From contig JASAND010006234.1 of NCBI GenBank assembly GCA_030248195.1, positions 1-64,000 of the forward strand: a DNA stretch of 64,000 bases, read 5' to 3'. Positions 1 through 11,499 of the stretch are shown here, in pieces. Made by a program: the position numbers and the translations under genes. Source of the DNA: Trissonchulus latispiculum. Taxonomy: Eukaryota; Nematoda; Enoplea; Enoplida; Ironidae. The notes beneath the pieces are model-generated. The model was not told where the DNA came from. It was given only the letters and a program-made list of their open reading frames with translations, and ran no database searches. The number at the start of each line of letters is the position of its first letter. The stretch's first letter is position 1.

Positions 1-780
1 TGTCTGACACTTCTGGGAGTCCAACCTGATAACCAGCCTGGCCTGAACCTAGCCTGAACCGTCCGACGGTAAACGTGATTCCAGAAGTCAGTATTAGACT
101 ACAGTTACCCAAAAACTAATGCCAGATTTGAATTCTGCGCACTAGAAAACCCCCTTCTTAGGACATTGCTTGTAGGTACATTCTGACTTCCCAGTTGGTA
201 CCTGGTGCAGGGGTCCGGAAGGGTCTGGCATGGGTCACGTGACCGTGGGTCATATACCACCAACATACGAAGTCCTAAGTTTCTCTGTCAAAACGGCTGG
301 AGATAAGTTATAATCACTCACGAACACGAAAAAACAACATTTTAGCCTTTAAAACGGCGGTTTACAGCCACCACACTTCATACTAAACCTCTGACGGGGG
401 CCATCAGTGACCACTTACACTTCGGCGGGGTCAGCTTGGCCAAGTTGGAACACTAGGTTGGTGGTTTTGGGTTCTACATACGTTATTTAATGCGCTCTAT
501 CCAAAACTGATGAGAAAAAACATTGCTAGCTGCTCTTGGATCCGATCCGCCACTGATTTTTTTGTTAACGAGCGGTTTTTTTGTGTGAAACCGTTAACAA
601 GAAAATAATCAAACTTTCGCCTACTTGAAACTTACTGGTAGGTTGTAGAGCAGCGAAACTGAGGTGGTTTAAAGTTTAGCCCAAGACCTATCCATGGGTC
701 CTCAAAGTAATCGATTTGGTTTGGTTTTGCGAAAGTTCCAGCCAAAAAACCAAATTTTGATTTTTTTGTCAACCTTGCTA
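1..780. mobile_element. S element, right-hand part (cut by window start)
   Basis: This matches the right-hand part of the S copies at 2054-3699 and 4970-6629. It ends at the inverted terminus ...TTTTTTTGTCAACCTTGCTA near 780. No coding capacity is seen; the reading frames found here are chance products of A/T- and G-rich sequence. Confidence 0.7.
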
Positions 781-2053
781 CATATGTAGCTGTATATTCT
801 GAATGGTATTTTGTTTCCGTACCTTTTTTTGATTTTGGGGCAAAAACATGCAATACTGTTTATGGGCGGGGAAGAGGTTTTGGTGGTTGAAGCCTCCTAC
901 TTTTGGGTTGTCGGAAGGAAAAATTTTACCATTACTTCATTACAAAAAGTGAATTTTTGTCAAAACCCCTTCCTGTTCAGCTATTTTTTGTCAAAACCCC
1001 TCCTTTTCCTGGCATTTTGTAGGGTTTTGAAAGTGAGGGACGGCGGACGCCCCCCCCCCCCACTATGGAGGGGGAAGGGGGGTGGGCTTCCGAAAAGTGG
1101 GGGGCGAGCCCGAGGTACAAATATACCAAAATTTTTAGCGAAAAATTATCATTTTTAAGATAAAAACGCAAAAAAAAGCTGTTTTTAAGCTTAAAATGAA
1201 CTTACAAGTCCATAAACTAGCTAAAAATTGAGAAAAATTCCATACGTTTCCGTATTTCCGTTCCATACGTACCAAAAGTTTTTCGATCGGACTTCATTTG
1301 CGAATTTGCCAGCAAAAATTCGATTTTTGATTTTTTTGTGAACCTTGCTATATTTGCTCCTTGTTCAAATTTATTTTATGATTATATACATATATACTTT
1401 TTAAAAAGTTAAACAGTGGATAAAGCAAACAATGGTCCACGTTCGTTAAATTTGCAATAGTTCATCATGGATTCAAAAATTCAATTTTTGACGAAATTCT
1501 CGTAACGAAAACTATGGAGTCCTAATCTATGAAATTTTAACTTAGCAAATATTGAAAAAGTGAGACATTAGAACAAAACGGCAGTAAACTAGCATTGGCA
1601 TTTATGTAAACGCAACATAATGCATAATGAAACAGCCACGTGTTCTGTGAAAAGTTGTCGAAGTTTGAACTCATTTCAAATCAAAAATACAGGCTAGCAA
1701 ATAGAACAAATGTGAATAGCAAAAGAATCAGGTTCTGAACATAAAAATGCGAAGCGGTATGTAGTAAACAGTGAGTAGACGTACTTTTCATTGCAAAAAT
1801 AATTTGTTTAGCTTAAAATTTTTTTACAATTTTAACCTTCACAAACAGTCGGAGCTCCGCGGAGCTCCGGTGCTCCGCCAGCCCGCTCCGGCCGGAGCTC
1901 CGGAGCGGGCAAATTGTTCAGCGCACATCACACTATATATATATATATATATAGTGACTTTCCCCCCGGTGTCCCCAGCAAAGCAATTGACCCTGTTTTC
2001 CCCCGCATGGGGACTACTAAAGCTGAAAACAGCAGAAATAACGCTTTAACATA
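781..2053. repeat. Non-coding spacer part of the 2.94-kb unit
   Basis: This is AT-rich filler between S copies. It holds a G/C-run block (about 1050-1110), a second sequence resembling an S right end (TTGTGAACCTTGCTATA near 1336-1352), a GC-rich palindromic patch made of GGAGCTCCGCGGAGCTCC-type sequence (about 1850-1911) and a (TA)n run near 1935-1953. No gene is recognised. The same block recurs at about 3700-4969. Confidence 0.6.
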
Positions 2054-3699
2054 TAGCAAGGTTAACAAAAAATAATCACCCGAAATTTTAACAAAAAAAA
2101 ATCACCCCACCCTGACTCACAGGAAAGTCGCAGAGACCCAATTTTTTTGCGTGGTGATAGCCACATATCTCGACATTACAGCCTGTGAGTTTGAGCCCCT
2201 AGGCCCTCTCCATGCGTTCATGGCAGACCTTTAAGTAAAGGTACCCAAAAGTGGCCTCAAAAACGTTCATGACCGAAGTTCGAATTTCGGCTGCTATTTA
2301 CTAAGGGAAAACCCTAGACAACCCATACTGTACATATGACATGTCCTGACTGTGCGCTATCGATACATATATAGAAGTTCCCGGTCGGACCTCTGAGCCG
2401 TCCTGGGGTGGGTGCTTTTTTTTGTTAAAATTGTAACCAATAAAAAATCACTTTCATATTTTGTTACTGACCTCAGAACAGCAGCTAGAGCAAAACTAAC
2501 GCCAAATTCGAGCTCAGCGACCTCGAAAACCCTTATAGCCCTGGGTTTACTTTAGGCAAAAATAAGTGGGGGGGGGCGCCCCCCCCACTAGTGGGGGGGG
2601 GATAAAATGAGACAAAAATGCTAAAAATGCTGTATAAATAGCCTGTTTTCCACATACACTGCTATAACTATGCTTAAAAGTGCTCAAAAATCAAGTTTTA
2701 GCACCAAAAAATGCGATTTTTCATCAAAAATTTCCGGCGAAACCGGAAAAGTTTTGAAAATTTTGACCAAAAATCCTTAAAATTTGGCATTTTCTGGGCA
2801 CCCTATAGTGAGTGGGGGGGGAGCCCAAAAAAGTGGGGGGGGAGGTGCTCGAGTGGGGGGAACCCAAAAAGTGGGGGGGCGCCCCCGCCCCCCCCCAGTA
2901 AAATAAACCCAGTAGCCGTTGTTTTTAAGGTTGTCTGACACTTCTGGGAGTCCAACCTGATAACCAGCCTGGCCTGAACCTGGCCTGAACCGTCCGACGG
3001 TAAACGTGATTCCAGAAGTCAGTATTAGACTACAGTTACCCAAAAACTAATGCCAGATTTGAATTCTGCGCACTAGAAAACCCCCTAGGACACGTTTGTA
3101 GGCACTTCTGACTTCCCAGTTGGTACCTGGTGGGTCCGGAAGGGTCCGGCATGGGTCACGTGACCGTGGGTCATATACCACCAACATACGAAGTCCTAAG
3201 TTTCTCTGTCAAAACGGCTGGAAATAAGTTATAATCACTCACAAACACGAAAAAACAACATTTTAGCCTTTAAAACGGCAGTTTATAGCCACCAGACTTC
3301 ATACTAAACCCTGACGGGGGCCATCAGTGACCACTTACACTTCGGCGGGGTCAGTTGGCCAAGTTGGAACACTAGGTTGGTGGTTTTGGGTTCTACATAC
3401 GTTATTTAATGCGCTCTATCCAAAACTGATGAGAAAACATTGCTAGCTGCTCTCTTGGATCCGATCCGCCACTGATTTTTTTGTTAACGAGTGATTTTTT
3501 TGTGTGAAACCGTTAACAAGAAAAATCACAAACTTTCGCCTACTGCAACTTACTGGTAGGTTGTAGAGCAGCGAAACTGGGGTGGTTTAAAGCTTAGCCC
3601 AAGACCTATCCATGGGTCCTCAAAGTAATCGATTTGGTTTAGTTTTGCGAAAGTTCCAGCCAAAAAACCAAATTTTGATTTTTTTTGTCAACCTTGCTA
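2054..3699. mobile_element. S element: TIR DNA transposon, non-autonomous, with a MITE inside
   Basis: It is bounded by inverted termini TAGCAAGGTTAACAAAAAAT on the left and the reverse complement of TAGCAAGGTTGACAAAAAAA on the right. Subtracting the MITE at 2541-2912 and its 5-bp duplication leaves about 1269 bases, close to the 1264 bases of the MITE-free copy at 18210-19473. That copy shows a TA target duplication, which is typical of Tc1/mariner-like elements as known from that superfamily. No transposase is seen, so the element is probably mobilised in trans. Superfamily assignment is an inference. Confidence 0.75.
2541..2912. mobile_element. CTGGG-family MITE, copy 1
   Basis: The left end is CTGGGTTTACTTTAGGCAAA and the right end is the inverted match ...AAAATAAACCCAG. 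It is flanked by the 5-bp direct repeat TAGCC (2536-2540 and 2913-2917). The interior has runs of G and C just inside each end, and an AT-rich core with a short hairpin CCGGCGAAACCGG at 2734-2746. The related S copy at 18210-19473 lacks this insert at the same place (about 18696), so it is a true insertion. Confidence 0.88.
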
Positions 3700-4969
3700 C
3701 ATATGTAGCTGTATATTCTGAATGGTATTTTGTTTCCGTACCTTTTTTTGATTTTGGGGCAAAAACATGCAATACTGTTTATGGGCGGGGAAGAGGTTTT
3801 GGCGGTTGAAGCCTCCTACTTTTGGGTTGTCGGAAGGAAAATTTTACCATTACTTCATTACAAAAAGTGAATTTTTGTCAAAACCCCTTCCTGTTCAGCT
3901 ATTTTTTGTCAAAACCCCTCCTTTTCCTGGCATTTTGTAGGGTTTTGAAAGTGAGGGACGTCGGACGCCCCCCCCCACTATGGAGGGGGAAGGGGGGTGG
4001 GCTTCCGAAAAGTGGGGGGCGAGCCCGAGGTACAAATATACCTAAATTTTTAGCGAAAATTTAGCATTTTTAAGATAAAAACGCAAAAAATCGCTGTTTT
4101 TAAGCTTAAAATGAACTTACAAGTCCATAAACTAGCTAAAAATTGAGAAAAATTCCATACGTTTCCGTATTTCCGTTCCATACGTACCAAAAGTTTTTCG
4201 ATCGGACTTCATTTGCGAATTTGCCAGCAAAAATTCGATTTTTGATTTTTTTGTGAACCTTGCTATATTTGCTCCTTGTTCAAATTTATTTTATGATTAT
4301 ATACATATATACTTTTTAAAAGTTAAACAGTGGATAAAAGCAAATCTGGTCCACGTTCGTTAAATTTGCAATAGTTCATCATGGATTCAAAAATTCAATT
4401 TTTGACGAAATTCTCGTAACGAAAACTATGGAGTCCTAATCTATGAAATTTTAACTTAGCAAATATTGAAAAAGTGAGACATTAGAACAAAACGGCAGTA
4501 AACTAGCATTGGCATTTATGTAAACGCAACATAATGCATAATGAAACAGCCACGTGTTCTGTGAAAAGTTGTCGAAGTTTGAACTCATTTCAAATCAAAA
4601 ATACAGGCTAGCAAATAGAACAAATGTGAATAGCAAAAGAATCAGGTTCTGAACATAAAAATGCGAAGCGGTATGTAGTAAACAGTGAGTAGACGTACTT
4701 TTCATTGCAAAAATAATTTGTTTAGCTTAAAATTTTTTTACAATTTTAACCTTCACAAACAGTCGGAGCTCCGCGGAACTCCGGTGCTCCGCCAGCCCGC
4801 TCCGGCCGGAGCTCCGGAGCGGGCAAATTGTTCAGCGCACATCACTATATATATATATATATATATATAGTGACTTTCCCCCCGGTGTCCCCAGCAAAGC
4901 AATTGACCCTGTTTTCCCCCGCATGGGGACTACTAAAGCTGAAAACAGCAGAAATAACGCTTTAACATA

Positions 4970-6629
4970 TAGCAAGGTTAACAAAAAATAATCACCCGAA
5001 ATTTTAACAAAAAAAATCACCCCACCCTGACTCACAGGAAAGTCGCAGAGACCCACTTTTTTTGCGTGGTGATAGCCACATATATATCTCGACATTACAG
5101 CCTGTGAGTTTGAGCCCCTAGGCCCTCTCCATGCGTTCATGGCAGACCTTTAAGTAAAGGTACCCAAAAGTGGCCTCAAAAACGTTCATGACCGAAGTTC
5201 GAATTTCGGCTGCTATTTACTAAGGGAAAACCCTAGACAACCCATACTGTACATATGACATGTCCTGACTGTGCGCTATCGATACATATATAGAAGTTCC
5301 CGGTCGGACCTCTGAGCCGTCCTGGGGTGGGTGCTTTTTTTTGTTAAAATTGTAACCAATAAAAAATCACTTTCATATTTTGTTACTGACCTCAGAACAG
5401 CAGCTAGAGCAAAACTAACGCCAAATTCGAGCTCAGCGACCTCGAAAACCCTTATAGCCCTGGGTTTACTTTAGGCAAAAATAAGTGGGGGGGACGCCCC
5501 CCCCCCCACTAGTGGGGGGGGGGAGGTCGAAAAGTGGGGGAAATAAAATGAGACAAAAATGCTAAAAATGCTGTATAAATAGCCTGTTTTCCACATACAC
5601 TGCTATAACTATGCTTAAAAGTGCTCAAAAATCAAGTTTTAGCACCAAAAAAGGCGATTTTTCATCAAAAATTTCCGGCGAAACCGGAAAAGTTTTGAAA
5701 ATTTTGACCAAAAATCCTTAAAATTAGGCATTTTCTGGGCACCCTATAGTGAGTGGGGGGGGAGCCCAAAAAAGTGGGGGGGAGGTGCTCGAGTGGGGGA
5801 AACCCAAAAAGTGGGGGGGGCGCCCCCCCGCCCCCCCAGTAAAATAAACCCAGTAGCCGTTGTTTTTAAGGTTGTCTGACACTTCTGGGAGTCCAACCTG
5901 ATAACCAGCCTGGCCTGAACCGTCCGACGGTAAACGTGATTCCAGAAGTCAGTATTAGACTACAGTTACCCAAAAACTAATGCCAGATTTGAATTCTGCG
6001 CACTAGAAAACCCCCTAGGACACGTTTGTAGGCACTTCTGACTTCCCAGTTGGTACCTGGTGGGTCCGGAAGGGTCCGGCAGGGGTCACGTGACCGTGGG
6101 TCATATACCACCAACATACGAAGTCCTAAGTTTCTCTGCCAAAACGGCTGGAAATAAGTTATAATCACTCACAAACACGAAAAAAACAACATTTTTGCCT
6201 TTAAAACGGCAGTTTATAGCCACCAGACTTCATACTAGACCCTGCCGGGGGCCATCAGTGACCACTTACACTTCGGCGGGGTCAGTTGGCCAAGTTGGAA
6301 CACTAGGTTGGTGGTTTTTGGTTCTACATACGTTATTTAATGCGCTCTATCCAAAACTGATGAGAAAACATTGCTAGCTGCTCTCTTGGATCCGATCCGC
6401 CACTGATTTTTTTGTTAACGAGTGATTTTTTTGTGTGAAACCGTTAACAAAAAAAATCACAAACTTTCGCCTACTGCAACTTACTGGTAGGTTGTAGAGC
6501 AGCGAAACTGGGGTGGTTTAAAGCTTAGCCCAAAACCTATCCATGGGTCCTCAAAGTAATCGATTTGGTTTAGTTTTGCGAAAGTTCCTGCCAAAAAACC
6601 AAATTTTGATTTTTTTGTCAACCTTGCTA
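4970..6629. mobile_element. S element, second array copy
   Basis: The same TIRs as the 2054 copy are present (TAGCAAGG... and ...CCTTGCTA), with TA on both sides. It includes the MITE at 5460-5853. It lies in repeat unit 2/3 of the tandem array and arose by the array duplication, not by a separate insertion. Confidence 0.75.
5460..5853. mobile_element. CTGGG-family MITE, copy 1 duplicate
   Basis: This is the array duplicate of the MITE at 2541-2912, with the same TAGCC flanks and the same TIRs. Small differences in G/C run length account for the extra length. The hairpin CCGGCGAAACCGG is at 5675-5687. Confidence 0.85.
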
Positions 6630-7066
6630 TATTCTGAATGGTATTTTGTTTCCGTACCTTTTTTTGATTTTGGGGCAAAAACATGCAATACTGTTTATGG
6701 GCGGGGAAGAGGTTTTGGCGGTTGAAGCCTCCTACTTTTGGGTTGTCGGAAGGAAAATTTTACCATTACTTCATTACAAAAAGTGAATTTTTGTCAAAAC
6801 CCCTTCCTGTTCAGCTATTTTTTGTCAAAACCCCTCCTTTTCCTGGCATTTTGTAGGGTTTTGAAAGTGAGGGACGGCGGACGCCCCCCCCATGGAGGGG
6901 GAAGGGGGGGGGGGTTCCGAAAAGTGGGGGGCGAGCCCGAAGTACAAATATACCTAAATTTTTAGCGAAAATTTAGCATTTTTAAGATAAAAACGCAAAA
7001 AATCGCTGTTTTTAAGCTTAAAATGAACTTACAAGTCCATAAACTAGCTAAAAATTGAGAAAAATT

Positions 7067-7536
7067 TTGAAAATTTGACCTCAAAAACTTAGTTTTTCGA
7101 CACCACCCAAAAACGTGGGGGGCTTGCCGAAAAGTGGAGGGGGGGCGAAAGTGGGGGGGGGCTGCCAAAAGTGGGGCTTTCGAAAAGTGGTCCCCCTATA
7201 AAAATCCCAGTTTTCAAAATCCTGGATACGCCCCTGAATTACTGCCTGTGCAGTGGGCGAGATAAGAGAAGTTTGACTACAATATTGGATAAGTTTAGGT
7301 GTTTCCGAACGGTACATATATATAGTCAGGGGGGGGGGGAAGAAAAATATGAATAGGGAAGCAAGCCTCCAACTTTTTCTCCGTTTGGATTTGGATCAGT
7401 TTGACTATACCGTTATGTACCATGGGCTAATACCTATCCAATCGTATATTCAAACTTGTCTTATATATATACCTCACTCAGCTTTGTCAGTAACAGGATT
7501 TGTCCATGTTTTTTGACCCGCAAACCTGGGAAAACA
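7067..7536. other. Remnant repeat DNA, no gene
   Basis: It begins at the broken end of the tandem array. It holds G-run blocks (7118-7195, 7328-7341) that resemble MITE interiors but lack matching ends. At about 7347-7405 there is a segment (GCAAGCCTCCAACTTT...) whose inverted copy lies at about 8756-8805, so 7347-8805 may be one older TIR element that received the MITE at 7537. No coding sequence is supported. Confidence 0.5.
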
Positions 7537-7928
7537 CTGGGCTTTTTTACGGGGGGAATCCACTTTTTGGGTTCCCCCCACTCGACCCCTTCCCCCCTCC
7601 CACTCGGCCCCACCCTCACTTTTTTGGGCTTCCCCCCCACTCACCATAAGGTGCCCAGAAAATGCCAAATTCTAAGGATTTTTGGTCAAAATTTTCAAAA
7701 ATTTTCCGGCTTCGCCGGAATTTTTTATCAAAAATCGTCCGTTTTGGTACTCAAACTCGATTTTTGAGCACTTTTTAGCATAGTTATAGCAGTATATGTA
7801 GAAAACAGGCTATTTTTACTGCATTTTTAGCGATTTTAGCCCACTTTGGATCCCCCCCCTCACTAGTGGGGGGGGGGCTCCCCCCCCACTCTCCCCACCC
7901 CCACTTTTTTCGCCTAGAAAAGGCCCAG
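7537..7928. mobile_element. CTGGG-family MITE, copy 2
   Basis: The ends CTGGGCTTTTTTACGG and ...CTAGAAAAGGCCCAG form the TIR. The 5-bp duplication AAACA flanks it exactly (7532-7536 and 7929-7933). G/C runs sit inside both ends, and the core hairpin CCGGCTTCGCCGG is at 7706-7718. Non-coding. Confidence 0.88.
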
Positions 7929-8823
7929 AAACATGGCACTGATTTCTACCAACCAACCATTTAGAGTAGTTTAAAAGCATTGTTTCAGCTGTTTTCAGCT
8001 TGCAAACTACCTAGGCACCCTTCTAACCTCACAGCAAGCTTAAAACCCGATTTTTTGGTAAAAATGCCAAACTGTTTCGGCATGAAACCTGCTGGGGACT
8101 GGCCATAATATGCAGAATATCGCTAGAAAGAAATAAGTTAGTTGTATACGTATATTAAAAATTGCAATATCCTAGCATTTTTTAAGTTTTTTGAAAATTT
8201 TTATTTTTACCATTGAAACTTATGACACCTAGCATGTTGATGCTGCAAATCCAATTTTCGAGCTAGAAGCTTCAAAAATGCTCAAAGTTGGCATAGTTTG
8301 AGGTTTTTGATGGTTTTAAATCATTCTCTTTCCAATAGAACCATTATTTACGTCTTCCTGAAGCATACGCAAAAATTTGAAAATTTGGTTGTTGTGTAGG
8401 GGGCCTCCGGTATAGGAGTGAATGGGCCTCGGGGGCCAGGGAGTTGAGAGCCGTTTGTTGCCCACCATCCGGGGGGATCCGAAGGGGGGTTTCTGCCACG
8501 CCACCGCGGCAAGGCGCTCTCCAGGGCTCAGTGAAAATTTGGTCACCATGTTTTTCCCCGCTCTGGTGGACCCAATGTGGGGGGAAAACATGGTCATTTT
8601 TTTACTGGATGCACGTAGGGGAAAACCACTATTGCCATGTGATAGAGCAAGTCGAATTGTGCCCTCATGCAAATTTATAGTAGCCAAAGTTTGATATTTG
8701 GTTAGATATATACACCTGACTGACTGACCCTCTGACTATATATATACACAGCTGTGTACTCTAACTGATCCAAGTTAAGAGAAAGTTGGAGGCTTGCCTA
8801 TGTTTAATCCCTCTGTCTACAAA
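7929..8823. other. Repeat-rich DNA without a gene
   Basis: AT-rich sequence up to 8400, then a GC-rich patch that includes the short hairpin at 8546-8593. The inverted partner of 7347-7405 lies at about 8756-8805. The overlapping frames on both strands at 8316-8694 show no recognisable domain and I do not call them genes. Confidence 0.4.
8546..8593. repeat. Short hairpin repeat, CCATGTTTTTCCCC arms
   Basis: The arms CCATGTTTTTCCCC and GGGGAAAACATGG are separated by about 21 bases. Two similar units occur at 11997-12037 and 14972-15031, where ACCATCTTTTTTCCCC pairs with GGGGGAAAATGATGGT. Together they look like a very small dispersed hairpin family; no target duplication was identified. Confidence 0.5.
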
Positions 8824-9811
8824 TTAAGGTGGTGATTCCCTTTGGTCACATAAAGTTTGCACCATTATTACTCATTCATTACTTGGAGTTAAGAAGCCGT
8901 TTTTATATCAAAATGCAGCTTGACATTTTCTCTTTTTAATGCATACCATGAAACCAATGTTGCTTTTCTAAAATGGTTTTAGCACATTTTAGAAGAAGTA
9001 TAATTTTCCAGATTTTTTGCAGACTCAAGTAAATTTTTTCGCGAGACATCGGTTATATCATTCGATACCTCCATCAAATAGCTGGGGACGATTTTTTATT
9101 TATTGTGAAATCGCTCTTCACTATGGAGAAATAAGCTGAAATGTTGGCGCAACCTGTATTTTGCCTACTTTTTCCAACTTTGTCAAGCGATTACTTTAGC
9201 TAGAAAGCAGTAATCGGGGCAACTAAAAAATCGACCCTGGGTATTTTTGTGTAAAACACGTCCAGTAAGTAGCAGCCCTCCAGCTTGCATGGTGAATGCT
9301 ACACAATCTTTGGAACAAAATTGGTCGTGTCTTTGCAAAAACTACATTTTTCATGATAGCAGCCTACTGGATAGCTGTTGGCAGACGATTATCCATCGGA
9401 TAATTTGCCCCTGTGAGACCTTCAGATCGACGCCCTTAGTTTGATTCTACGGCTTGTGTAGTTCAAGAAATGATGGATTATTTGATTTCTGCAAAAATGA
9501 CAAGTTTTCGACACCAAAACAAGAAAATCGGCTATATCGCACGCTAGAGAAAAGCTAGAAAGTTGCTTTAAAAAGCAAAAATGTGAAGCTCAACGAGATC
9601 TTTCAAATGAATATAGTCGACTGTATAACGACTGCCAAACTTTCAAAAATTGGGAAAAACCGCCCTGATCGGAAATCTCGAATTTTTGAACCGGGATTGC
9701 GCGGAGAGTGTTAGAACGCTAAAAGAACGTATTGCGGAAAGTTTCGCCAAATTTCATCCTGATTTACGCCGCCAAATAACAATTTGTGCCCAAAAGGAAT
9801 CACCACCTTAA
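8824..9811. mobile_element. TTAA-flanked TIR element, non-autonomous
   Basis: TTAA is present at both edges (8824-8827 and 9808-9811). Inside these, the termini GGTGGTGATTCCCTTTGG and the inverse of GGTGGTGATTCCTTTTGG match at 17 of 18 positions. TTAA duplications are characteristic of piggyBac and Kolobok elements; the sequence does not decide between them. The 980-bp interior has no transposase-like frame. Confidence 0.75.
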
Positions 9812-10570
9812 GTTAAAGGTGTGATACAAACCTAAGATTAGGCATATATATCTATTTAACCACTGTTTTTGTTTAGAATATTAATATTCGATCCGTAAGA
9901 TTTTCTTTCGACGGTACTAGATTGAAGGAAATGGACACTCCTGTTTCAGTAAGTTTCAACGTTTTTTCCGGCCCAGTCTAGGTCACCCCCAGGTCGCACC
10001 ACAGGCACTAGAGCCAAATTGCATACACCATCGTGAAGTTCGAGACATGTCCTCTGTGAAACTGTAATCCGTTTTGGGCTAGGTCGTTCCAGTAATTCAG
10101 GGTGACCCCCCCCAAAGTTGACCCTGTCTGACCCGTTGGGACCAAAATTTTCAAAGTCCCAAATAATTTGCTGAGAGGCAGCAGAAGCTACAATAGGTAA
10201 TACAGCCTGTAGGGTAGTTTTGAACGCTCTTTAAGATAGGCTATTAAAATCCGATCTTGCTCTCATATGGGTGACTCACACTGGCGTTGGGTTTTTCCCG
10301 CATCTCGGACTGGGTTTTTTCCCGCCGCGCTATACTTAAATACTTAAGGTTGTTGCTTTTTTTCGTGATAAGGGGGGCGGAGGGGGCGGCCGCGAACCAG
10401 ACGTAAAGGAAAACTTTTATTAGCGCGGACATAAATTTTCAAAAATTTTCGCGCCTGCGGCGCGAAATTTTCTAGATTTTTGCTTAATTTAAGCCTATTC
10501 AGTATTTTTGCTTTTCAAACCTTGTTTTTAAAACATTTTTCAACTTCTGGGGGCTTCAACCCCGAGACCC
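9812..10570. other. No gene seen
   Basis: Mixed single-copy-looking DNA. One hairpin, GCGCCTGCGGCGC at 10451-10463, lies in an AAATTTTC/GAAATTTT context and matches the hairpin module found inside the MITEs. Nothing else is recognised. Confidence 0.4.
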
Positions 10571-10954
10571 CTGGCTTTTTCCTAGGCAAAAAATTTCTGG
10601 GGGGGGGTCCCCCCCCCCAGGTCTGGGGGGGCTTGGATTTCTGGGGGGGGGACCAAAAATTTTTCAAAAAATGCCTAAAAATAGCTATTTTTTGCTGCTA
10701 AGCTAAAAAATTAACTATTTTTAACTTAAATTTAAGCTTAAAATAGCTAAAAATGCTTAAAAATGGGTAAAAATCCGGCAACGCCGGAAAAATTTTTCAA
10801 AATTTACCCTCAAAACCCTATTTTTCCGGGCATTTTAGAGTTCTGGGGGGGGGAGGCCCGAATCCTGGGGGGGGCGATTCTGGGGGGGAACGAAATTCGC
10901 CTCCCAAGAAATTCGTTCCCCCCCTCCAGAATCCCCCCTGTGGGAAAAAGCCAG
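10571..10954. mobile_element. CTGGG-family MITE, copy 3
   Basis: The left end is CTGGCTTTTTCCTAGGC and the right end ...TGTGGGAAAAAGCCAG. The 5-bp duplication GACCC is at 10566-10570 and 10955-10959. It has long G runs and C runs near the ends and the hairpin CCGGCAACGCCGG at 10775-10787. Non-coding. Confidence 0.85.
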
Positions 10955-11499
10955 GACCCCCAAATTTTTCAGAGGTCGGCCCCCCTCGAAAAGATCGTTT
11001 ATGTGCGCAACTGTTCGTGGTAGAAGTAAACTTTCTTTTTTCAGCTGTTGCTTTCGTAGTTTCGTTACAGTTTGGTTGCATGCGATCTGATTTGGTTTCT
11101 GTAGCTGATTCCAGATGCAACTTTTGCAGTTGGGACTTAGATTATATAACAAGTTTGGAATAACAAGATATGTACGTAATATACGTAACTTTAGAAAGTT
11201 CGTAGATGTCTATATAAATCAAGCGGAAGAAAATCTGCTTTTATATATTTCAATTTGACCTGACACTATCATTAGTTGGAGGTAGGGTTGTCCCTGGGTG
11301 AGAGGGCTCACCGCACCCATTTGCTCTCTCCTGTTTCGGACTAAGGCTTTGCCTTAGTGCCTGCAGGCAGGCGTTTTTCATTATTTCTTTATATATAGTT
11401 TGACGTTGAGGTAGAGCGGTTGTTTCCTAAAAAATTATTGCTGAGTTTTTTGCCGTATTATAATGGTCACTATAATTTGGTTAAAACAAGACTATGTTG
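10955..11499. other. No gene seen
   Basis: Unique-looking AT-rich DNA with no supported gene, RNA or complete element. Confidence 0.4.

Larger units (their letters stand above)
1..7066. repeat. Tandem array of a 2.94-kb unit (about 2.4 copies)
   Basis: The sequence starting TGTCTGACACTTCTGGGAGT recurs at 1, 2932 and 5873, giving periods of 2931 and 2941 bases. The units match almost base for base, differing mainly in the lengths of G/C runs and TA runs and in a few small indels. The third unit breaks off near 7066, where unit 2 continues CCATACG and unit 3 changes to TTGAAAATTTGACC. The array starts exactly at the window edge and may extend to the left. Each complete unit holds one S element with a MITE inside, plus about 1.3 kb of unrelated AT-rich DNA. 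The high similarity suggests a recent segmental tandem duplication; an assembly artefact is possible. Confidence 0.9.

Noticed and set aside
811..1171. Overlapping frames across the G/C runs in the tandem array
   Set aside because: Low-complexity translation that repeats in each array unit and changes with run length.
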